From positions 1-25,369 of IMG/VR virus record IMGVR_UViG_3300042516_002956: DNA of 25,369 nt. One strand, given 5' to 3'. Shown here piece by piece: positions 21,223 through 25,369 of this stretch (position 1 is the first letter of the stretch; every line of letters begins with the position of its first letter). Both the position numbers and the translations under genes were made by a program. This DNA is from a virus. The notes beneath the pieces were generated by a model that saw nothing but the letters and a program-made list of their open reading frames with translations, made no database searches and was not told where the DNA came from.

Positions 21223-21252
21223 GCATGATTATTCATACCAGTGCATGATTAT
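21223..21252. repeat. Two GCATGATTAT repeats with a 20-bp period
   Basis: Identical 10-bp words at 21223-21232 and 21243-21252, exactly 20 bp apart (about two helical turns). The second is part of the palindrome TGCAT-GATT-ATGCA. A reverse-oriented CATAATCGCA lies at 21125 and 21207. The layout resembles iterons; TTATTCATA at 21229 is close to, but not, a DnaA box. Confidence 0.55.
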
Positions 21253-21418
21253 GCAGGGGTCGCGCAACCTGTGCACACATCCCTAGGGGGGCATGGGGGG
21301 GCGTACGTGTATGTCTGTGTATGATTCTTTCTCTTGAGGGAGAGAGAGTCAGGGTTTACAGTTCTGGGGATACCTTGTGCGCTTGTCCCCGCCACCTAGT
21401 TTTGATTATAGGACCCGT
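21253..21418. other. Non-coding stretch with G runs and a purine/pyrimidine hairpin
   Basis: Holds G6 (21286-21291) and G7 (21295-21301) separated by CAT; a TG-rich part; and a 12-pair hairpin with a TGAG loop at 21322-21349, in which three pairs are G-T if read as + strand RNA and would be mismatched A-C in - strand RNA. A TGTCCCCG word is at 21385. No gene and no clear terminator for the leftward gene ending at 21419 is seen. Confidence 0.6.
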
Positions 21419-21733
21419 TTATGAGCCTTTAATCCATTTCTGGTTTTTGGGTTGTGTTGTTTTGGATGGGGACCATTTTACTTTGTCTGCCCAGTAGGCT
21501 GCTGACATTGGTCCTTTGGCTATGTTGCTTGCGTGGCGTGATTTGAACGCTTTGCGTTGTCCAGCGGTTTGGTTGGTTCGGACACCTTGCTGTCCGAACC
21601 GTATTGTTTTGATTTGGTCGCCTGATTTGGCGACGACAATGTGGGACTTGGTGGGGTGTGATGGTGTCCGCTTTGGTTTATTATAGCCTGTGACTCCTGC
21701 CCTAGTTAGTCGTGAATCTTTTTTGGCTGCCAT
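21419..21733 (-). CDS. Basic phage protein of unknown function (GYNKPKRTP...SAAYWADKVKW family)
   Basis: 104 residues, very basic. The motifs GYNKPKRTPSHPTKSHIVVA, TIRFGQQGV and RKAFKSRHASNIAKG with MSAAYWADKVKW are the conserved core of a protein found in many aquatic phages; I recognise the pattern but not a function. It is probably nucleic-acid binding because of its charge, or virion-associated. Its start shares a base with the preceding stop (TAATG), with GAGGAGG upstream. A perfect 10-6-10 inverted repeat (GGTTCGGACA, 21575-21600) lies in the coding region. Confidence 0.75.
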   Translation of the reverse strand: MAAKKDSRLTRAGVTGYNKPKRTPSHPTKSHIVVAKSGDQIKTIRFGQQGVRTNQTAGQRKAFKSRHASNIAKGPMSAAYWADKVKWSPSKTTQPKNQKWIKGS

Positions 21734-22161
21734 TATTTGCCTCCTCTGGCTGTGCGTCCTGCTTGACGTGCTTTTGATGTGTTGGGTACAAACTGTTTAC
21801 CCTGTTTTGTCCCTGCCCGTTTCTTTTGACTGGTGGCACGGTATTCAGAATCGGATAATGATTTGATGGCTTTTTCTGGTAGGTATCGTTCACCTGTAGC
21901 CTTGGGTCCTTGTGTCGAAGGTTTACCTGATTTGGTACGCCATTTCTCGTTGGTCCACTTTTTTAGGTTTTGTTGGGCTTTGGTGGGGGCGGATTTGTAT
22001 CCGCCCCCTGCTGCCTCGTAGCGTTGCGCTAATAGTTGCGCTTTACGGGCTGACCATTGACCTGCTTTGCCACCTTTAGTTCCAGACATAATCTGGTTTT
22101 TCAGCCGTTCCCTTAGGGCTGGCTTACTGTAGAAATTACTTGGCTTTTTTGGATTTGCCAT
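21733..22161 (-). CDS. Basic protein of the DUF5872-like type, unknown function
   Basis: 142 residues, rich in Lys, Arg and Gly. Conserved segments: KPALRERLKNQIMSGTKGGK, GQWSARKAQLLAQRYEAAGG, LKKWTNEKWRTKSGKPS, GERYLPEKAIKSLS and KKRAGTKQGKQFV. This set occurs in phages and large algal viruses, under a DUF5872-type label as far as I recall. No catalytic residues are evident; DNA or RNA binding is likely from charge. It is operonic with two other basic proteins. A 10-4-10 inverted repeat (GGGGGCGGAT; 21985-22008) is embedded in the gene. Confidence 0.75.
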   Translation of the reverse strand: MANPKKPSNFYSKPALRERLKNQIMSGTKGGKAGQWSARKAQLLAQRYEAAGGGYKSAPTKAQQNLKKWTNEKWRTKSGKPSTQGPKATGERYLPEKAIKSLSDSEYRATSQKKRAGTKQGKQFVPNTSKARQAGRTARGGK

Positions 22162-22255
22162 ACTGGACTTTCATGCCCTTCTTTTTGGCTGCTGCTTTTG
22201 CCATAGCCATACCCTTGGGGGTGTATGCGTATTCTTTTTTTCCAACTTTAGGCAT
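22136..22255 (-). CDS. 39-aa basic protein, unknown function
   Basis: ATG (22255-22253) to TAA (22138-22136). It starts MPKVGKKEYAYTPKGMAMAK, continues AAAKKKGMKVQYGK and ends KSKKAK. Short basic proteins with the MPKVGKKxFxYTxxG start are widespread in phages. It overlaps the preceding gene by 8 bases and the next by 26. Together with the two following genes it forms a basic trio; a role in nucleoid or virion DNA handling is possible but unproven. Confidence 0.7.
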   Translation of the reverse strand: MPKVGKKEYAYTPKGMAMAKAAAKKKGMKVQYGKSKKAK

Positions 22256-22553
22256 TGTATTCTCCGTTGTTTGATGTTGATATAATTTCGACAGACACTA
22301 TCCAATTTATAGGGATATGGTTTATGTCAGCGATTGTTTCAGGTTCGGGTAGTTCTGATTCGAAAATTGTTCCCACAACCGTCAAATAGTCATCTTGAAA
22401 GTTTTTCCACAGACGACCTATAGTGGTGGCAGTTGAGTCACGTGCCTCATAATCCGAGGTTTCATGCCAGCCCGAGGCTGGACAATAAGCATCCATCCAA
22501 CGGACCCGTATCTCAGCCCAATCAGGAATTTGGTCCAAATACTCTTTGTTCAC
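22248..22553 (-). CDS. 101-aa protein, unknown function; first gene of the leftward block
   Basis: Taken from GTG 22553, with GGGGA six bases upstream; a longer form from TTG 22589 is open but would run into a strong hairpin. The protein starts VNKEYLDQIPDWAEIRVRWM, then AYCPASGWHETSDYEARDST, with a helical and strand-like second half (WIVSVEIISTSNN). The Trp, Asp and Glu pattern recalls small beta-barrel-like phage proteins, but no family is recognised. It is divergently oriented to the small terminase gene. Confidence 0.6.
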   Translation of the reverse strand: MNKEYLDQIPDWAEIRVRWMDAYCPASGWHETSDYEARDSTATTIGRLWKNFQDDYLTVVGTIFESELPEPETIADINHIPINWIVSVEIISTSNNGEYNA

Positions 22554-22582
22554 TTCTTGTCCCCGCCTAATGGCAATACTGG

Positions 22583-22604
22583 AAACCAACCGTCAGGTTG
22601 GTTT
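22583..22604. repeat. Perfect 9-4-9 inverted repeat in the divergent control region
   Basis: AAACCAACC pairs with GGTTGGTTT around GTCA. It lies between the first leftward gene and the rightward promoter. As DNA it could be an operator; as leftward RNA it would be a leader hairpin. Confidence 0.75.
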
Positions 22605-22618
22605 ATCTATATAGTTAT

Positions 22619-22698
22619 CTTACAGTATCTATCCCGTTACTCACCTCACGGTTCGTAACGGATACAGTTTTCTGTAACCCCCCCCTATATCCCCCCCC
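22619..22698. promoter_or_regulatory. Nested inverted repeat followed by two C8 tracts
   Basis: TTACAG/CTGTAA (outer) and CCGTTAC/GTAACGG (inner, 7 bp) nest at 22619-22677. Two runs of eight C (22678-22685 and 22691-22698) separated by TATAT follow, directly upstream of the rightward -35. The - strand has two G8 runs that could form a quadruplex. The region probably controls the rightward promoter. Confidence 0.5.
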
Positions 22699-22699
22699 T

Positions 22700-22728
22700 T
22701 TGTTCCCTATAAGAAATATAGATAAAAT
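22700..22728 (+). promoter_or_regulatory. Rightward promoter for the terminase/fibre genes
   Basis: TTGTTC (22700-22705), a 17-base spacer and TAAAAT (22723-22728) in an AT-rich stretch. The leader up to ATG 22773 carries a TGTCCCCG word in reverse orientation (22744). The position and spacing fit a sigma-70-type promoter. Confidence 0.55.
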
Positions 22729-22772
22729 ATATAGTATCCTAGTGCGGGGACAGGAACGGGAAACACATTAAT

Positions 22773-23216
22773 ATGGAAGAAAAATACTTGGATGAACGCC
22801 AAGAAAAATATCTTAACTGGCTGGTAGTTCCCGCCCCAATGCGGGAACCTGCCAGCAAAGAAGCATATGCACGCGAAAACCAGATAGACGTAACCACCCT
22901 AAGAAGGTGGGAAAAGAAACCCTACTTTAAATCTGAATGGCAACGACGAGTAGAAGACCTACAAGGGTCACCTGAACGTACACAAAAACTACTAGACACA
23001 ATCTACCAACGCGCTCTTGACGGGGACAATAAGGCTGCTCATTTGTATCTTCAAGCCACCAATAGGCTGGCTCCTACACAGATTACTGTGGAACATTCTA
23101 ATAAGCCCGCTAAGGAGTTGACCGATGCCGAGTTGGAGGAGTTGATTTCGGGTATTGCTACACGGGAGAAAGATGCCCGTGCTGAAATAAAAATAAACGA
23201 TGTCAAGGCTGATTGA
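22773..23216 (+). CDS. Probable terminase small subunit
   Basis: 147 residues. The first 70 hold an HTH typical of small terminases: MEEKYLDERQEKYLNWL, then SKEAYARENQIDVTTLRRWE and KKPYFKSEWQRRVEDLQG. A helical oligomerisation part follows (SPERTQKLLDTIYQRALDGD, NKAAHLYLQATNRLAP), and a charged tail ends it. The small subunit recognises the packaging site and recruits the large subunit. It heads the rightward block after the promoter at 22700-22728; the ribosome site is weak. No large-subunit gene follows, which is unusual, so a different DNA-binding role cannot be excluded. Confidence 0.7.
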   Translation: MEEKYLDERQEKYLNWLVVPAPMREPASKEAYARENQIDVTTLRRWEKKPYFKSEWQRRVEDLQGSPERTQKLLDTIYQRALDGDNKAAHLYLQATNRLAPTQITVEHSNKPAKELTDAELEELISGIATREKDARAEIKINDVKAD

Positions 23217-23352
23217 GTGTCCTGTTTGCGGATGTGAGTATCCGCCTGAGGCTACTCGCTGGCTTTGTCCTAGTTGTAAATTTAAGGATAATTGTTGTGA
23301 TGGTCAGCCTCAGGTTAGAAAAATGCCTAGAGATGATTATGAAACCAATTAG
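23200..23352 (+). CDS. 50-aa zinc-ribbon protein
   Basis: ATG 23200 to TAG 23352, overlapping the end of the small terminase gene by 17 bases. It starts MSRLIECPVCGCEYPPEA and has a second Cys pair in WLCPSCKFKDNCCDG: CxxCxC and CxxC, then CC. It is a classic short zinc ribbon, and the CCxG ending is shared by small zinc proteins next to terminase genes in several phages. It probably binds nucleic acid or a terminase component; the function is not established. Confidence 0.75.
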   Translation: MSRLIECPVCGCEYPPEATRWLCPSCKFKDNCCDGQPQVRKMPRDDYETN

Positions 23353-23372
23353 GGAACAAAAAGGATATTATT

Positions 23373-23708
23373 ATGGCGGTTCCAGCGACTTATAATCTAA
23401 AATTTGTGCGAGGCGATACCCTTACGCTAAATATTACTATCACCAGTGATGGCAATACACCTGTAAATATTACAGGCAGAACGTATCGTGCGCAAATTCG
23501 CTATGAACGAAACTCTAGTAATATTGCTGCTTCCTTTACTTGCACTCCTAACGTAACAACTGGCGTTGTTTCTTGTGTTTTGTCCGCGACCAATAGTGCT
23601 GCGTTGACAGATGGGGCTGCTTTTTGGGATTTTGAAGAAACTAACGCTGGCGTGGTTACAACTATTTTGGCTGGTAAGGTTACAATTCTCGCTGACGTTA
23701 CAAGGTAA
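23373..23708 (+). CDS. BppU N-terminal-like fibre/baseplate protein
   Basis: 111 residues, all-beta. The start [20 protein letters not shown] and the pattern [19 protein letters not shown], followed by [12 protein letters not shown] near the end, fit the immunoglobulin-like BppU N-terminal domain family. Such domains anchor receptor-binding fibres to the virion. AAGGA eight bases upstream decides ATG 23373. It is followed two bases later by the collagen-like fibre gene, so the two probably assemble together. Confidence 0.75.
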   Translation: MAVPATYNLKFVRGDTLTLNITITSDGNTPVNITGRTYRAQIRYERNSSNIAASFTCTPNVTTGVVSCVLSATNSAALTDGAAFWDFEETNAGVVTTILAGKVTILADVTR

Positions 23709-23710
23709 TT

Positions 23711-24781
23711 ATGGACATAATTGACATTAATGTCACGGTTGACACAGAAGAAATTTCTGGTATTTTAACTGACAGAATTACTTTAATTTCAACAAATGAT
23801 GGTGTTGTAACAACACAAAATATTTTTAGTACACTTCAAGAAAAAGTTACTATTATTTCTGCTGCCAACGTTGGTCCTCAGGGAAGCCAAGGTCCTGTTG
23901 GACCGCAGGGTTCTACTGGACCACAAGGTTCTATTGGCGCAACTGGTGGTACTGGCTCACAAGGACCACAAGGTGCGCAAGGAGCAACTGGCGCACAAGG
24001 TGCGCAAGGCGTAGTTGGTCCACAAGGTGACCAAGGAGTTCAGGGTGCTACTGGCTCTCAGGGAGCCACGGGTCCTCAAGGGGCAACTGGTGCGCAAGGT
24101 AGTCAAGGTGCGCAAGGCGCACAAGGTGCTACTGGCTCTCAAGGTCCACAGGGTGATGTGGGTGCACAAGGCTCTCAGGGACCGCAGGGAGACACAGGGG
24201 CGCAGGGAGCGACAGGTCCACAAGGAGACACTGGTTCTCAGGGGGCTACAGGCGCACAAGGACCACAGGGTTCTCAAGGCGCAACGGGACCACAAGGGGA
24301 CATTGGTCCACAAGGCGCAACTGGTGCCCAAGGGGCAACTGGTTCTCAGGGACCACAAGGAGACATTGGTCCACAGGGGGCAACTGGTCCACAAGGTTCA
24401 CAAGGTCCTCAGGGAACTCAGGGACCTCAGGGAGATACGGGTCCTCAAGGCGCAATAGGTCCACAGGGGGCACAAGGTCCTCAGGGTGATACTGGTGCTA
24501 CTGGTGTTCAAGGTCCACAAGGACCACAAGGAGATACGGGACCACAAGGTGCTACAGGTTCTCAGGGTCCTCAGGGTTCTCAGGGACCTCAGGGTCCCCA
24601 AGGACCGCAAGGTTCTCAAACTCTTGATGGTTTAACTGATGTTACTATTACAAGCCCTGTTACTGGTCAGGCTTTGGTGTATAATTCTGTAACAAGTCAG
24701 TGGGTTAATACAACAGCATCAACTGACCCTATGAATGATTCAAAGTTTACTGCAATTATTACTACAGATGTAGGAGTTTAA
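23711..24781 (+). CDS. Collagen-like tail or head fibre protein
   Basis: 356 residues in three parts. Residues 1-54 form a beta-rich attachment domain. Residues 55-303 are 83 uninterrupted Gly-x-y triplets, dominated by GPQ, GAT, GAQ and GDT/GDI, giving a collagen-like triple-helix rod. Residues 304-356 start with [20 protein letters not shown], a C-terminal motif common in phage fibres. Gln is abundant in the third position where animal collagens have hydroxyproline. The protein is likely a trimeric spike or fibre stalk. The ATG follows the BppU-like stop by two bases. Confidence 0.88.
   Translation: MDIIDINVTVDTEEISGILTDRITLISTNDGVVTTQNIFSTLQEKVTIISAANVGPQGSQGPVGPQGSTGPQGSIGATGGTGSQGPQGAQGATGAQGAQGVVGPQGDQGVQGATGSQGATGPQGATGAQGSQGAQGAQGATGSQGPQGDVGAQGSQGPQGDTGAQGATGPQGDTGSQGATGAQGPQGSQGATGPQGDIGPQGATGAQGATGSQGPQGDIGPQGATGPQGSQGPQGTQGPQGDTGPQGAIGPQGAQGPQGDTGATGVQGPQGPQGDTGPQGATGSQGPQGSQGPQGPQGPQGSQTLDGLTDVTITSPVTGQALVYNSVTSQWVNTTASTDPMNDSKFTAIITTDVGV
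23873..24619 (+). repeat. Gly-x-y (collagen) coding repeat
   Basis: 747 bases of a 9-bp-based repeat encoding 83 triplets with no break in the Gly register. Synonymous variation between units is high, so it is not a fresh slippage product. It may nonetheless complicate assembly. Confidence 0.9.
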
Positions 24782-24782
24782 T

Positions 24783-25115
24783 ATGGCTATTGGAGATAGA
24801 AGCGAGAAAAGATTGGCTGGACCTAGTGTTTTAGGTACATCTAACGGAACAATTGCAACTGTTCCTGCTTCTCGTCAGTGGACAACTAAACAAATTATTT
24901 TTACCAACACTTCTGGTTTAGAAGCATTGGTGTATTTTGCTATTGGTACTTCGGCTACTGCTGCGAATCGTGTATTTAGTGCTTTACCTATTGCCAAGGA
25001 CGACACGGTGGTGTTTGATACTGCGTTGGTGGTGGATGCTGCCGAAACCTTTCAGGGTTACGCTGACCGTTCTGGTGTGAATGTGACTGTTGTTGGTTGG
25101 GAGAAGGAAGTCTGA
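24783..25115 (+). CDS. Small beta-rich fibre-associated protein
   Basis: 110 residues starting MAIGDRSEKRLAGPSVLG. The core is beta-rich (TTKQIIFTNTSGLEALVYFA), and the C-terminal segment is AANRVFSALPIAKDDTVVFD followed by FQGYADRSGVNVTVVGWEKE, a pattern found in small proteins of phage fibre modules. It is probably an adaptor between fibre parts. Its start follows the fibre stop after one base, and its stop overlaps the start of the collar gene (TGATG). Confidence 0.75.
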   Translation: MAIGDRSEKRLAGPSVLGTSNGTIATVPASRQWTTKQIIFTNTSGLEALVYFAIGTSATAANRVFSALPIAKDDTVVFDTALVVDAAETFQGYADRSGVNVTVVGWEKEV

Positions 25116-25369
25116 TGGGTATTAGTTCCGCGTTGGGTGGCACTGTTGGTGCAGTTCCTGCTGGTGCTGTGATGCCGTTTGCGGGTGCTTCGGCTCCTTC
25201 TGGTTGGTTGTTGTGTTACGGGCAGACTGTTTCTCGGTCACAATATGGCGAGTTGTTTGCTGTGTTGGGGACGACGTATGGTTCGGGTGATGGTTCGACT
25301 ACGTTTGGTTTGCCTGATTTGCGTGGTCGTGTTGTTGCTGGTGTGGACAATATGGGTGGTACGGCTGCT
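25115..25369 (+). CDS. Tail-collar domain protein, N-terminal part (3' truncated)
   Basis: ATG 25115 overlaps the preceding stop. The 85 visible codons run off the window. The tail-collar domain is clear: GAVMPFAGASAPSGWLLCYG, then YGELFAVLGTTYGSGDGSTT and FGLPDLRGRVVAGVDNMGG. It is a receptor-binding or fibre protein. The sequence stops about 30 residues before the point where collar proteins usually read AQMPSHSHG, which is how the other end of the window starts. Confidence 0.88.
   Translation, partial: MGISSALGGTVGAVPAGAVMPFAGASAPSGWLLCYGQTVSRSQYGELFAVLGTTYGSGDGSTTFGLPDLRGRVVAGVDNMGGTAA

Noticed and set aside
20888-21248. Several overlapping 69-91 codon frames on both strands
   Set aside because: Frames are open in four phases at once, which reflects base composition. 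None has a ribosome site or protein-like composition.
21403-21410. TATAAT on the - strand after the basic-protein operon
   Set aside because: No acceptable -35 lies 16-18 bases upstream, so a promoter is not supported.
1140-22740. Enrichment of CCTAGG
   Set aside because: By eye it is only two to three times above expectation, and part of it comes from ribosome sites of the form CCTAGGAGG.
23873-24619. CRISPR array or short tandem DNA repeat
   Set aside because: The periodicity is the Gly-x-y coding pattern; units vary at synonymous sites and there are no spacers.
1-25369. A complete circular genome
   Set aside because: The ends join out of frame with no terminal overlap, and the large terminase, portal and capsid genes are missing.

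Overview
The window is a piece of a tailed double-stranded DNA phage (Caudoviricetes). It holds virion, adhesion and lysis genes on the + strand (1-8860 and 22773-25369) and a long leftward block of replication and small accessory genes on the - strand (22553 down to 8861). No integrase, repressor, rRNA, canonical tRNA, insertion sequence or CRISPR array is visible. Moderate GC, strong AGGAGG ribosome sites and the protein mix suggest an environmental, probably aquatic, phage. The host cannot be named from the sequence; an actinobacterium is only a guess.

Layout. 1-332 is the C-terminus of a tail-collar fibre. 335-8303 holds five virion or ejection-type proteins ending in a 1762-residue giant. 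8321-8860 is an M15-peptidase endolysin whose stop codon abuts the stop of the first leftward gene. Read in transcription order, the leftward block is: three small basic proteins (22255-21419); about 1.1 kb of highly structured non-coding DNA (20276-21418); an acidic 88-aa protein; a MoxR-type AAA+ ATPase and its probable partner; small proteins including a DUF3846 protein and a zinc ribbon; an HTH protein; a Cas4/RecB-type nuclease; a 143-aa protein of unknown role; a RecA/DnaB-type helicase; an archaeo-eukaryotic-type primase; a 30-aa membrane peptide; RusA; a PD-(D/E)XK-like protein; a sigma-region-4-like protein; a MazG/DUF1599-like protein; and tiny acidic genes. The rightward block starts at 22773 with a probable small terminase, a zinc ribbon, a BppU-like protein, a collagen-like fibre, a small fibre-associated protein and the N-terminus of a tail-collar protein that runs off the window.

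The large terminase, portal and capsid genes are absent, so this is not a complete phage genome, although both ends fall in tail-collar sequence.

The most unusual signals are at RNA and DNA level. (1) Two tRNA-like folds, each an acceptor stem plus a T arm with one hairpin in place of the D and anticodon arms, lie just before leftward genes. (2) At least seven leftward genes carry their Shine-Dalgarno sequence in a small hairpin whose flanks change between genes while staying complementary. (3) TGTCCCCG occurs 14 times and GATTATG 43 times, far above chance. (4) Perfect inverted repeats are very dense, including inside genes. (5) A structured non-coding block has a strong leftward promoter and resembles in size and setting the large phage RNAs of the GOLLD/ROOL kind. 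All counts were made by eye.
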